From assembly GCA_010093515.1 (NCBI GenBank), contig MU001691.1, positions 28,022-92,021 of the forward strand: DNA of 64,000 nt. Direction: 5' to 3'. The DNA is from Lineolata rhizophorae (lineage: Eukaryota; Ascomycota; Dothideomycetes; Lineolatales; Lineolataceae). Position numbers and translations under genes: made by a program. How positions within the stretch are numbered: position 1 is the first letter of the stretch; every line of letters begins with the position of its first letter. The notes below the pieces were generated by a model, which did not search any database, was not told where the DNA came from, and saw only the letters and a program-made list of their open reading frames with translations. This document shows, one piece after another, positions 9,286-21,452 of this stretch.

Positions 9286-12200
9286 ATGGCGGCGGCGGAT
9301 CCGCTATCGCCCGTCGCTGCAGCGCGGGTGCGGGTGCAGCTGCTGCCCGTGGGCCGCATCAAGAGATGCAGCTTCAAGTCCTTTGTCGCACTGCTCGAGG
9401 CCGAGAGCACGGTCCGGCTCGGCGACGTAACGCCCGACTCCCGCCCGAATCGTACCATGTTCTCGCCACTGGCCTTCCCCAACGGCTCGCTCTTGTACGA
9501 CTTCTCTACGGCGTTCCCATCCGCATCGCGCGTCGCCCTGGCGCCCTTCGAACTCTTTCGCGAACCCTTTGTCATTCTCGGTGTGGCAGACGGCGCCGAG
9601 TATAATGCCATTTCGAAACACGCCGAACACGACGATGCCCGGCCCAACGGCCTCATCAACGGTACGGATCCCGTGGAAGAGCTCAGGGACGGAGTCGCCA
9701 TGCTTCGGGAGGAGCATCCCCGAGCGCTCGTCCACAACCTACTCGTGTTCAACTCGTCGTCGCCCGATAGGCATGCCTGGATGTCCGAGGAGACGATTCT
9801 AGTGCCTCCCGCGGAGCAGCTCAAGACGACGACCATGAAGACCATTATATGCGACCTAACGTCGACCCTCCTAGCCGAAATGACCAGCTTCGCCAAGTCC
9901 ATCCAGGCGCTCCCCTCCATACCGTCTCCTAGCCCGTCTTCGCATTCTTCCAGGGACACGCCCTCTCAACAACGCCCCGTCAGTCTCTCCCGGAGCAATT
10001 CTCAAATGTCCAACGGCACCCGGTCACGGTCACCGCTTCCCTCACGCAATACAGACTACAGAATGTCCATGCCCGCGCACCTCCCTTCGAGCTCCGCCAC
10101 GTCTGGCACCCCCGACTCCCTCGCAAGCTCCCAGCCGACCTCACCTAGCGAAGGAACAAAGACCCCTCCGACCACTTTTGAGGACATGCCGGGGATTGAA
10201 CGGTCGTCCTCGGCGGCGAGCTCGGGGAACAGCAAGATGACACCCAGGCCTTTGCCGGGCGACATGGCAAAAAACGCGAGCAGCGATCGGGTTTCCGTCC
10301 AAGGCTTTGGGTCGGGCAGCGTTAGCGAGAGAGCTCGGAACAAGGGCAAGAGCCGGGTGGGGTTGGTGATTGGATCGTTCTACTTGCTTGCCGGCCGGTG
10401 GCAGGACGCGCTGCGGGAACTATCCGAAGGAGCCCGTATAGCGCGATCGCTCAGCGATCATCTATGGCATGCGAAGGGACTGGAAAACGTTCTTGTCTGC
10501 TTGCTCTTGCTCGGGTGGTCTGGAATGGACTTCCAGGTATTCTCCGTCCCAGGCCAGAGGGACTGCGCGACAGCTGACGCGACATCAGATACCCCAAATC
10601 TGCTACCCAATTGCCGAAAAGACCTCGTCGACCAAGTCGCCTCACCACACTCCCTCGAGCAGCGCCACGGACGTCTCGCGCACTGACTCCTCGACGCCGT
10701 CCAGCAACGCGGTGGCCTTGCAGAACTTGGCCGCCCTCCTTCCTGATCTCATCAACATGATTCTCGGTATCTACAACCGCAGCGCCGCCTTTGCGGGAGA
10801 GGCTCTGCCCACGTTGGCTCTCTCCGAAAGCACGATCCGGCTATCCAGACTTCTAGCAACCGTGTACGTCGAAAAGGGCGCCCTCACCCAGCGGGCCCTT
10901 CGACACGCGGTGATGGGAGCTGCTCTCGACAAGCGACCCGATAATAGGAATTTCATTGCCTTTACCAAGTCGCCCTCCCGCCACGAGGTCGCTAGCATGG
11001 TGTTCCGTGCTCATCCGCTGCCGTCGGAGCTGTCGGCGCTTTCGTTCGAAGACCAAGTCGTGATCCTTGCGGGCATCTCCTCGGTCCTATCCACCCTCCA
11101 GCTCCAGCGAAAGAAAGGCATAGTAATGAAGGAAATGGTGTCGATCCTCATTAGGGGTCTCGTCCAGGCCCGCAAGGTCGGAGCCGCCGAAATGGGCGTC
11201 CACCCCGCTGCGGGCTTGTCGGCTATGAACCTCCCAGGCGCTGGCCCCGGCAGCCCCGGATCGCTCAACATGGGTGATGATGAGGTCGACGCGGGCCTCG
11301 ACAGCTTTTTGATGGCACTAGGGCGCATCTACGGCATAATAGACCTCCGAGTGGTCTCCAAGGTACTTGGGGGCCCTTTGCAGGACCCCAACTCGGACAC
11401 CTTGCGGGAGCTGCTGCTCCGCAAGTCGTCACTGCGCTTCTTCGGCAGCGTTCACTTGAAGCATGACATACTACGCGCATGCATCAATTTTTGCGAGGCC
11501 CTGCCGGACTTCCAAGGCGTACTCAACTTCTCGTCGACTCTCCTAGCCACCGCCGGACCCGGCTCGGCCCCGAGTCCGAACAGCACCAATGTCTTCGTCG
11601 CGCTCGCGCGTGAGGAGCAGCTCAGGCTCGCAAACAACATCTCGCGGACCGTTAGCGCGGCCGCCAAGCTCGGCCTGCAGGACGTCGAGACGGACTATTG
11701 GGACGACTTCCTCGTGCGCGGCGTGCACGTGATAGATCCTCCGGCGCAACGCTTCCTAACTCCGCACAAGCAGACTGAACTAGAACGCGCGATGGCGGGG
11801 CAGGCCAAGGAAAAGAAGAGCCCCTTCATCCACAACCCGTTCCTCAAGGAGCCGACGACGCCGACAGCGGAGCGGTTGCTGGTCGCGGGCGATCGGTTTG
11901 AGTTCGTCGTGGCGCTGCAGAACCCGTACGAGTTCGATGTCCAGATCGACGAGCTGCGCCTCAAGACGGAGGGCGTGCCGTTCGAATCGGGCCTCGACAA
12001 TCTTGTTCTCGGCCCCTACCGAACACAAAAGTTCACCGTGGTTTGCACGGCGAAGGCTTCTGGGAGCCTACGCATTTACGGTTGCGAGATCAAGGTCCGG
12101 GGCTGCCGGCTGCGAACATTTCCAATTTATTCCAAACCGTGGACGCCGGAGCGCGACACTCGAGTCAAGGCCATGGGTCTGTCTGCGACAGACCCGGCTC

Positions 12201-13981
12201 ACTCGCGGCCCATCTCGGGCGTATCGACGTCGTCAAAAGGCAGCAAAGCCGCGCCAAACTACCCCGAAGCATCGTCGCTTGAGTTCACTGTCCTGGCGGA
12301 ACAACCGATTCTCACGGCGCCATACGTATCGCTCCCGCAGTCCGCTCTCATGATTCTCGAAGGCGAACGCAAGATCTTCACCGTGACGCTGCAAAATCAC
12401 TCGAATACTGCGCCGGCCGATTTCGTTCATCTGTCGTTCCAGGACTCGTCGACGTCGTCGCTACAGGCTTCGCTAGGCAATAAAGGCCTAACGCCGACCG
12501 AAATACACGAGCTAGAGTATCAGCTCGCCAAACTACCGGCTTTCCGGTGGCGCCGCACGGCGAACCAAGAAGAGGGGACTGTGATCCTGCCCGGTGGCAC
12601 CGCCACATTCGAGATCGAAGTGCTCGGAAAGCCCGGCTTGACGGACGCAGTCATCCAGTTCGATTATGCAAACATCGGCGTCCCGCGAGAAGAGGTCAAA
12701 GGTCGATTCTATACGCGCAAGTTGTCAGTTCCCATCACGGTGACTGTGAATGTTAGCGTGCAGCTGCATCGGCTGGATGTGGTGCCATTCAGCGGTGACT
12801 TTGCGTGGTGGAACCAGCAGCGCCGCTTATCTAGGAAGCATACCGGCGATGCAGGGGAAACCCCTACCAACAGGGACCTCCGATTCAAGCTTATGCTGAA
12901 TCAAGTCGGTTTCGACGGCAAGAACACGGACTATTGCCTCCTCCTCCTCGACTTCCGCAATGCCTGGCCCAACCCACTCTCCATCTTCGTCCAAGTGCTC
13001 GACGACCGCATCACACCCGACACCTCCGCCGACGAAGACGCCCAGTGGGCCTCGGCCTTCACCGTCCACGACACCCTCCAACCGGGCACCGTCTCCCGAC
13101 TGGTCCTCCTCCTTCCCAAGCAACACATACCGGATCCTTACGCACCCATTCCGTCCCTCAACCCGGCAAACCAGCGCCAGTTCGTCGTCAGCAACGCCAG
13201 CTCGCGCGTCTCTCCCGAAGCCGAGCGCGCCGCGCGCGAGGCCTTTTGGTTCCGCGATGCGTTACTACGCCTCGTGCGTGGAGGGTGGCGCGAGGACGCG
13301 AACCCAGCGCTCAGCCGCAGCGGCGCGATCGATCTACGCGGAGCTCGGCTAGGACCTAGCGTCGTGGAGGCGATGCGCCTCGACGACGTCGATATCGACC
13401 TCGCCGTCGAGATGTCGAGTCCCTCCTCTTCTCCCTCCCCTTTGCTACCCCGCCAGCTCGGCCGCGCCCGCTTCGCCATCCCTATCGACCGCTTCGTGAC
13501 GCTCCGCGCCTCGATCCGCAACCGCTCGCGCGGTCCCCTCCGGCCGCTACTCCGGCTGCAGCCCGCGCTGGCGGCCGCTTCATCGTCGGGTGCCGCAGCG
13601 CTCAGTCACGGCCTCGCGCTCGACCTTGACAAGCGGCTCGCGGTCAGCGGGGCGCTGCAGCGCGGGCTCGGCTGGGTGGCGCCGGGTGGGGAGGTGGCAG
13701 CAAGAGTTGCGCTGTGCGCGCTGTGCGAGGGGATGTTTGAGGTTGGGGCGAGCGTGGAGGAGATGGTGGTGGGGAGGGCGGAAGAGGACGAGGACGAGGA
13801 CGAGGATGAGGATGGGGAGGGAAGCCAGGAGCGCAGGAAGAAAAGGGCGAAAGAGAGGGCGAGTTCGGCAGTTCTGAGGGATGGAATGGCGGGGCTCGGG
13901 GATGTAGGCAGGCGCACGTGGGTGGCGAGGGAGTGTTGCGAGATTATTGCGATGAATGAGGAGGGGGATCGGATTAGGTAG
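9286..13981 (+). CDS. TRS120: TRAPPII complex subunit Trs120 (TRAPPC9)
   Basis: Predicted 1547-residue subunit of the TRAPPII tethering complex, which acts as a Rab GEF for late-Golgi and endosomal traffic. Exons 9286-10536 and 10589-13981 are joined by a 52-nt phase-0 intron with a CTGAC branch site and CAG acceptor; the joint gives MDFQ-IPQICYP. The start ATG at 9286 opens the conserved N-terminus (DPLSPVAAARVRVQLLPVG). Residues about 220-350 form a Ser/Pro/Thr-rich insert likely to be disordered and phosphorylated. The C-terminal half holds Ig-like beta-sandwich segments, and a run of Asp/Glu near the end (bases 13790-13830) is low-complexity. The gene stands alone on the + strand and is followed by an AT-rich island. 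Family assignment is confident. Confidence 0.92.
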
Positions 13982-14099
13982 AGACGTAGATTGGGAGGTT
14001 TTAGTTGATTCAGTTGGTTTGTTAGTTGGAAAGCAAGTAAATGGGGCTGTTTGCATAGATGTATAGATGGAGTGGTAGAGCGTGCTGTTATTGCCGTCG

Positions 14100-17050
14100 C
14101 GAACTCGAGCTTGGCAGGAGCCCTGCCGTCTGGATCCCTGAATTGGACTGTGTATTGGCTATGTAAGAACTAGCAACACCGCCGCTTCATAGTCCTTAAT
14201 GTATTGGACTAGTTCATATTGTGAACCTAACTAGTGGTGAGAGTTTATCGTCGGATTCTTATTATTAACAGTACATCAACTATTTAGAGACTGATTGAAC
14301 TTTATTTTGTCGTTTAAACGACCTAAGATGCAACATTGCTGAACCTAAGCCACACCAAAGCAAATCTCGCGTCACCACAGGCTCGTACATTTCTCTGTTC
14401 AGCTTTGATCAGACACTAACCAGTGCTAAGTCTTGAATTATAGGTACACGATGTTAATACCAGTTCCATAGGCATCCTACGGCTTTCTTGTATTCACTCT
14501 AGACTAATAAGAACAAGGCTAACCTAAAAGTGCAAAAGATCTCTGAGAAAGGTGAATCTATCGCAGCTATTTGTGGAAAGCAGTTGCAGTCTACTCCAAT
14601 TAGATATTACCTACTAGTTTTGCTAATTGAAGAGACTCCAAGAGCCTATAACACTAGTGAATTTTAACCTCATCTTATCAGATGCCTGTATTCGAAATTT
14701 AAGAGATCTATACTCAACTATCGATATAACGAAACCGCATTATCTACAGTGTCGAACCTAGTAATATTCGATAACTTTGTACTAGTTCCAGTTTTCCAGG
14801 TAGTCAAGGGCCTTTACGTAAAAGTGAGACCGCTTCTCTATTACTGTAAGCCCAGCAAGAGAGAAGATCAGTTCTGGCTCAAAGCTCGTAGTAGGGCCAG
14901 CTGAGGGGACCACGAAGTGACCCGTAGAGTGACTTGAGTCAAGGAGAAGGCTTGAGGTTAAAGGGTCAAAAATGGCTGTGTACATATATAGTAATGCGTT
15001 TGCTCTGCTGAGAAGGGAGTGAGCATCCCTTAGTAGAACAGCAAGGGGTTTCATCCATACTAGCGCAATGGGATAGTCATAGAAATTTTGATGAGTTTCC
15101 CCTAAATACGCTGCGTAGACATCTACCTATAGTAATAGGAACTCATTCTATGGTTCATAGGCTCTCAATACCTCAGCATCACTCTGCCAGGTTAAGCGCC
15201 TGAACTTTTCGATCTAATTAGACCCTAAGAACTCGATCGATAGATCTAGATAGTGTCAACCCCATACACTCTTGACAACCGCTCTAGATACTCTCCACAC
15301 TGATCGCAGTGTAGATATACATGTAGAAATTCTAGAGTTTTCCTTTAGGAAGCTATATAGAAGAAAGATCTTTCTCGTGATTTCTATGTCCTGCTGTCGA
15401 GAGAGATTAAAGCAAGGGTTGATAGCGGCCATCCTAAACTTTATGTTGTAAACAAAAGCAGTTAATAGGGCAGATAGGGTCAACTTACCGTAATGGAAAG
15501 AATCGAGGATGAAAAGGGAAGGAGGTGGACGCTAGGCGATAGTAGACTTAGAAATAAAAGTTAGTAATAAGTTATCGTTAACATTTATAACTAGCTTTTC
15601 CTATCTGTTTATGTCAAGGTTGTACTTCGTAGTTAGGTACCCATCGATATACTACTATATGTTAGTTCTTGCTCCCTTCTAGTAGAAAGTCTTCTACTTA
15701 TATTATGAACCTCCTCCGTTACCTTAGCATGTAAACTCCACCCGACCGACTTTCGGTATAATATATACAACTGCCTCTAGTATTAATATACGCTGCTCCT
15801 CTTCCATAATCGGGGATATATATCTAGTATCCACTTGAAAAAGGTCATAATGTCTTCCTTTCTAACTTGGACGAGGAAAAGGAGCTTGTCCTCTTTAAGG
15901 ACTTCGCAGTACCTAATCTTGCTATTAGCTGCATTTCTACACAGTTTTCCTAAAGAAACGAGGTCTTACTCTATCTACTTTTTCATTAGTCCATGAATAT
16001 TTTGTTTGGTAGAATTAGAGTGCACTTTCTTTACAGTACCCTTCTCAACGAGGCGCTGTCAGTGCCGTCGGTAATATTCGGAAGAATGTTAGGTAGTATA
16101 TCTCTCCTTTATACACTGTGCACTTATACTCTCTTCCCTAGCGACAGCAACTTACAAAGTAGCCGCTTGTCCGTAGGAGGGGGGTTTCAAGTATACAGTA
16201 TCGTGGAAAGCAAGACAAGCAGAGCTGTAGAGCTCAATAGCTATCTAAGCGAGCCAAGACCGGTTCGAGGGATAGACTAAGCTGGTGTCTAGATGACTGA
16301 GGAGTGAACAATTAATAATGTTGACTTGGCCGCAAGACCAAAGGAAGCTGGACGAGTCCTGTTCTCATAGCCGGTAGGAAGTCGGAGGTAGAGGTTATTC
16401 TTAAACGCGAGAGGCCCGCTATGATAAAGCCCAGGCAATATACCTATTACTATTTCTGAAGGGGAACGACTGCAGGGAACCCTGGATATATGCAGGTCGG
16501 AAGCGGCAGCGCTTAGGTTGAGGCGGAGCAAGGGTTTAGACCAGGGTTTGAACCAGGGTGGATGCTTGGCAATGAGGAAAAAGTGCAGCAGAAAAAAACG
16601 GCAGAATCCTCCAAATTCGGAGGTAGGTTTCCCTTCAACTTGCGTTTTCGCGTATTCTATAATTCACGATCTATTTTTCTAACGCTTCGTATTACAAGGC
16701 CGTTCAACAAGACTGTGCGCCATGGCTGCTACCACCTAATCCCCCACTCCAAGATTACAGGTTTCACAGAATCTATTCTATGCGGACATTGGATCCAAAT
16801 ACCTGACATACCACCCACGATTCCCACGACGCACACGACGTGCGAGAGCTCTTACAAAAGCGCTAGTTGTGCACCGTCATTAGCTAAAGTCGTAGAGAAG
16901 AAAACCTAACAAGACCAACATCTATCGCGCTTACGTTGATCGACAACCAGGCTCAAGACTTCTTGCGCATAAATTCGCATCTCACACCACGAGGGGTTAG
17001 GCGTCACTTTCTTTTCACGGTCAGATAGAAATACATCCCGCACGAGAATC
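14100..17050. other. AT-rich island with decayed mobile or repeat DNA
   Basis: Composition changes abruptly after TRS120: TA-rich sequence, dense stops in all frames and frequent TAGTA/CTAGTA words, unlike the GC-rich flanks. This is the pattern left by repeat-induced point mutation (RIP) on old repeats. A DUF3435-like relic lies at about 15540-16050 (separate entry). A 90-codon open frame at 14782-15054 (-) is unrecognised. A less AT-rich patch at about 16280-16570 carries a short direct repeat (two copies of a CCAGGGTTTGAA-like word near 16540). No terminal repeats or target duplications could be seen, so the edges are approximate. Confidence 0.6.
15540..16050 (-). pseudogene. relic of a DUF3435-like gene (copy A)
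   Basis: No intact frame remains, but minus-strand translation gives recognisable blocks in order: near 15860 KEDIMTFFKWILDIYPR, then RSLHAKV-like text (WSLHAKV here) near 15740, then YLTTKYNLD near 15630 and INVND near 15580. These match what I recall of the DUF3435 (FluG-domain-like) family, large fungal proteins that include the tyrosine recombinases of Starship elements. Interrupting codons are TAG and TAA where Gln, Trp or Arg is expected, as C-to-T mutation (RIP) would produce; shifts between frames also occur. Whether the ancestor was a Starship captain or a non-mobile family member cannot be told. The ends are where similarity fades. Confidence 0.55.
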
Positions 17051-18800
17051 GAGCCAAAAGGCTTCCATTCGATCGATTGAATTTATTCGTTTTACTCGGT
17101 TTCCTTCGATTCATTTTATCTCAACTAGTCCTAATCACATTTCCCACCCCCATACATATTCTTGCTAGTTTGTCCTCCCCGGTTTCTACCCATCACCGGA
17201 AAACCTTCCCTTTGCCGCTGCGGGTATACACTCATCGCCATCGACAGGGTGACAGACAACGGAACAACGCTCAAGAGCACACGCCTTGCCTACAACTCGA
17301 ATGCACACACAGACGAGCCGTGGAGTGCACCAACGGCACATATCCTAGACTGCAAGCGAGCAAACCCATGCAAAGTGCCGGCCTAGCCCAGCAAGAACAA
17401 AAAGAAAAAGGTCCCCCGAAGCGCAGGGTAGACAACCCTGCGGAACAAGCGAGATAAGATAGAAAAGCAAATAGCATCCCGACGCTCGATTCTTTTGATT
17501 CACCAGTCAAAAGTAAAGTTGGTAGACTAGCCTTCCTTTCCCCCTCACCCATGCGCGTGGCTAACTGGCTAAATGCCGGATAGCACTAGCCTGGCCTGGC
17601 CATAAGCTATAGCCATAGCCCAACCCACGCCAGCTCGGTCATAGGCAAACAAAACCAGTTCCGTTGTCTTTTCGTTCCCGTCAGTCACAGAACCCTGTGC
17701 GTCAACATAAAACCGTGACAACGCAGGCAGGGAGATACCTAGGTAGCCTCTAGGTACAACTTGCCCTGCTTAGAAAGGAATAACACGTCAAAATCGATCC
17801 ATCGATAAGGATCATTGGAAGACAGGCCCGCTTGCATGCGTGCGTCTCTGCGTGCTTGTCGAGATGTGAGCATCATGCTCGCCGTACTCGTCAGCACGCG
17901 TGGTCTGCTCGGTAGCTTTTCGCTCTCATCGTTTCGTTCTTCATTTCATCGTGTCTCATCATTCATCATCGCAGCAGCGTGTCCATGGGTGTTGTTTAGA
18001 ACCAAAACCAGGCAGCACAAAACTTTTCTAGAAGCAGGGGTTCTGTCTCTCTCTGTGTGAACGTGCATGTGAAACTTGCGTTACGCCTGAAAAGCGCACT
18101 CAAGGACGAGCCAGTTGTAACTCTGGAGCAAAGGAGCCCCAGTGCCACACCTTCGCCCTGAGACTTCTTCCCAAGCACGACACCTAAGGTAGCCAACTTG
18201 TGGATTGAGTAGAGGAAGCAGAGACAGAAGCAAAAGAAGAAGCAAGCCAGTTCGTGAAAGTGGAAGAGAAAAGGGAGAAGGGAAGAAGGCAAGCCGACCC
18301 CAATGCAATTGTGTGCAAGTGAGAGCGTGCACTGCAGCCCGGAAGCCGCAAGAAGAAAATAAAAAAAGGCATGAGATCAGAAGCAAAGTGAGAAGAGAGG
18401 AAACAAAACTAGGGCATGATCTCATGCAGGCGTGATGGCGTCGCTTCCTTGCTCGCAGAAAAGGGGAGGGAAAAGCGTGCGCGTGCAAATGCTGTACAAG
18501 AATGGAACGCCGAAATGGGTGAATTATGAGAGGGAAGTCCGTTTTTTCGCTCTGCGTGCTTCGCCTGCTCGCCGAAAAATTCTCGCGTCCGTTCCGTCCA
18601 CTTTGAATACTTCTCTCAGCGAAAAGTTGGGTAGAAGAGGAAAAGAGTTCCCAGGCACCGCTTTCCGTCCCCGGTGCCCCACGTTTCCCATGCCAGCAGT
18701 CCATTCAGTAGTACCGTTCCATTTTCCGTTTCTAGATCGGTCCGCTCGGTCCAGCTACCACCATTCATTTAACGGCGCCATCGTCGCCGGCGCGTGCTGC
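17050..18800. other. intergenic region downstream of the zinc-knuckle gene
   Basis: No supported gene. Composition returns to balanced and GC-rich. Open frames of 126 codons (17077-17457, +) and 207 codons (18081-18704, -) have no recognisable domain or coding character. The right part is probably the 3' UTR of the minus-strand gene that ends at 18801. Confidence 0.45.
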
Positions 18801-20104
18801 TTAGTTCGGGCACGTGGCCTGGATGTGGCCAGTCTGCTTGCACTTATAACAGGTGCGCTCGCCCGTCGACTCGGAGGGGCAGTCGCGCGACAGGTGGCCG
18901 ACCTCGCCGCCTACGTGGTGCGTCCTTGGTTAGGCTGGACGAACTGGACAAAGGACGCTTCCGTTTGGACACTCACAGTTGTAGCACTTCTGGCCGTTAG
19001 TGCAATCGCGAGACATGTGGCCGAAGCCGCCGCACGAATAGCAGGTCTGGCCGCGGCCGGCGCCGCCGCCGAAGCCACCACCGTATCCGCCGCCGTATCC
19101 GCCGCCGAAGCCGCCGGCAGGGCAGTTACGCGCAATGTGGCCGATCTTGCCGCACTTGTAGCACTCGGTGCCGGCGCCACCGCCCATGCCACCGCCGCCC
19201 ATGCCGCCGGCCTCGTTGGGGCAGTCGCGCGAAATGTGGCCCGTCTGGCCGCAGCGGAAGCACGGCCGTGGCTGCTGGGCCACGGTGCACTCGCGGCTCA
19301 GATGGCCCTTGCCGCCGCAGTTGTAGCACGTCGGGTTGCCCTTGGATGGGCAATCCTTGGCCTGGTGAGACTGGTCGCCACCTGCGAGTGTTAGCTGAGG
19401 AACGAGATAGATGCTGCGTTGGGTACGGCTTGCCGCCGTTCGGCAGACCTCTAGAAACAAAGTAGGGAGAGAGATGCAAGTTGCTGTTCCTGCCTCCGCC
19501 GGAGAACAGATACACAGCCAGACAGGGGACTAGCGAAAGTATGAAGTGGGATTATAGAGAAAGCAGAATGTAAAAGAAAACCAAGCCTCTTCAGAGACAC
19601 AAAAGCAAACAACTGGGCTGGATGCGCTTGACAGTAGCACTAGCAAACACTGTCCAAGCATGCTGACGGAGAAGCACAAGGCCGTAGGGTCTCAAAAGTT
19701 CACGCTTTGGAAACACGATACTGCGGGACAACACAGTGTAGTTTTCTAAGCGAGTGCAACCGAGTATCCAAACCGCAAGGCGGATGTCAAAAATGCAAAG
19801 TGGCGGCACATGCTTAATAATGAAATGGGATGGTAGAACGAAGGCTGCGTCTCAAAGCCAGCCTTAAGCTGCAGCTCAGCCGTCATCGTTGTACAGAGAA
19901 TTTGTGAGGCAAAGAGCAAGCGCATGCAAAACCCCGAAAGCTTTGGTGATCTGCGGTTGGGAAAGCAAATTTGCGCCGTGGCGATGCGCCAAGAAGGACG
20001 ATGCAAGGACCAGGCAGGGAAGGACGGGTGAAGAAAAACGATTGAAACACGCGAGGCTTACAGTTGTAGCAGCCACGGCCGCCGGTCGGCGCGGAGTAAT
20101 CCAT
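18801..20104 (-). CDS. GIS2: seven-CCHC zinc-knuckle nucleic-acid-binding protein (CNBP/Gis2/Byr3 type)
   Basis: Predicted 185-residue protein with seven CX2CX4HX4C knuckles, the same number as human CNBP. CNBP-type proteins bind single-stranded nucleic acid and mRNA and affect translation. Exons on the minus strand are 20062-20104 (43 nt, [14 protein letters not shown]), 18977-19381 and 18801-18910. The first knuckle is assembled across intron 1 ([14 protein letters not shown]) and the sixth across intron 2 ([14 protein letters not shown]), both splitting the same Cys codon. Intron 2 is 66 nt. Intron 1 is 680 nt, very long for this phylum, but has a good GTAAGC donor, an AGCTAAC branch site and a CGCAG acceptor. 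A Gly/Tyr/Phe-rich RGG-like spacer lies between knuckles 4 and 5. The family call is secure; orthology to yeast GIS2 is likely. Confidence 0.9.
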
Positions 20105-21452
20105 GATGGCTAGCGGTTGCCTGATGAAGTAGGGGTGTGCGAGTGTCCTGCGGATCGTATGAGGGCGGCGAAAGAGCGTTGAAAGAACGTCGGTGAAGCA
20201 ATGTTAGGCGGTGGATGTCGAGAGAGGCGAGGACGGGCGAAGATGAAATCTGGATCTGGGGCAGCTGGATCTGTGTCAGCGGCAACCCGAACCGTGGCCG
20301 TGGGCAGGGCGACGGCGGGACGCGGCCGGCCCGAGGCCCGCTGCCCTTGGGCCGTCACGTGCCGGCGCAGCGCGGGAGAGGGCAGGCGCCACGCACCCTG
20401 GCCGCCGCCCGAGTCCCGGCGTCTTGGGCGCACGACGAAGACAGCCGAGCGGCACGGGAGCAGGCTCTTTTGGACCGGATCGGAGCAAAGACTTACCGCA
20501 AGGTCGGGCTGCGGGTGCAGGTTTGGGCGGCGCCGACGGTCGGGCAGCTTAACCGGGCGTCCGCGGTCGTGTGTCGTGAGAGTCGAGCGGAGGACGAGGT
20601 TGAGTCGAGGGAGGAAGAAAGAGAGCCGGGGCGCGGGAGAGAACAAGGAACCGCCGCGGCAGGTGCGGAAGGGTTTTCGCTCTTTCTTTTTTCTTCCGGC
20701 CGGCGGCTCGCACGCGCGCGCTGCCCCGGCACTCCTCCAGGCGAGAGACGGGGCAGGCGCCCCGGCGCGGCGCCGACGAGGCAAAGGTGACGGTTGTGGC
20801 CCTGGACCGGGCGCCCGAGCTAAGCTAAGCGAATGCGCCGCCGCCGGTTCGAGCTCGACAGAGTGGGAACCGCTCAAACCACCGCTGCCCGACACCTCGC
20901 CGTTGGCCCTGGCCCTGGGCCCCTAGCTCGTTTTCTTCGCCCTTTGCTTCTTTGCTGGCCTATCGGCCCACCTGATAGCCCTCCAGAATCCTGCCCGAGC
21001 AGCACGCCACCACGCGACTTTCCTATTTGCCCCGCTCCCGTGTGCGAGCAAAGGGAACCGTGCCGGAAATGAATAATATGGGGTGCATTGAAGAACCTGA
21101 ACCTGCGGCCGGCGGTCAAATCACGTCCTGCGTCTAACCGCTGTCGGTTAGTAGGCGTGGTGTGAGTATGCGAACGTGACAAGAGCACATCCAATCATTT
21201 CCAAACCGAACAAACAATGGAAAACCAAAGACGTGCCACTGAAATCTCTACCCATCTAGACCCTCGGGCACAAACAAGCCCGACCTGTGGCCGTTTTGAA
21301 CGTTGAACCCAAAATATGATGTCATGCCGTCCCAAGCGGACGGGTTTCTCAGCCTCATGCGGGGTGGGCTGGAGAACACCAATAGCACCACCCCACCCCT
21401 GATGTAGAGAGAACATAAAAAAAAAAAATCCTGATCCCACAGCAACACCACC
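20105..21452. promoter_or_regulatory. upstream region of the zinc-knuckle gene
   Basis: 1.35 kb between the start of the zinc-knuckle gene and the stop of the next minus-strand gene. Very GC-rich, with long open frames in several phases (for example 20201-20926 + and 20110-20895 -) whose Arg/Pro/Ala/Gly translations lack domains; I read these as composition artefacts. It should contain the promoter and 5' UTR of the zinc-knuckle gene and the 3' end of the F-box gene. Confidence 0.45.

Noticed and set aside
20110-20926. Overlapping 241- to 261-codon frames on both strands upstream of the zinc-knuckle gene
   Set aside because: Several phases are open at once because stops are rare in GC-rich DNA; no domain found.
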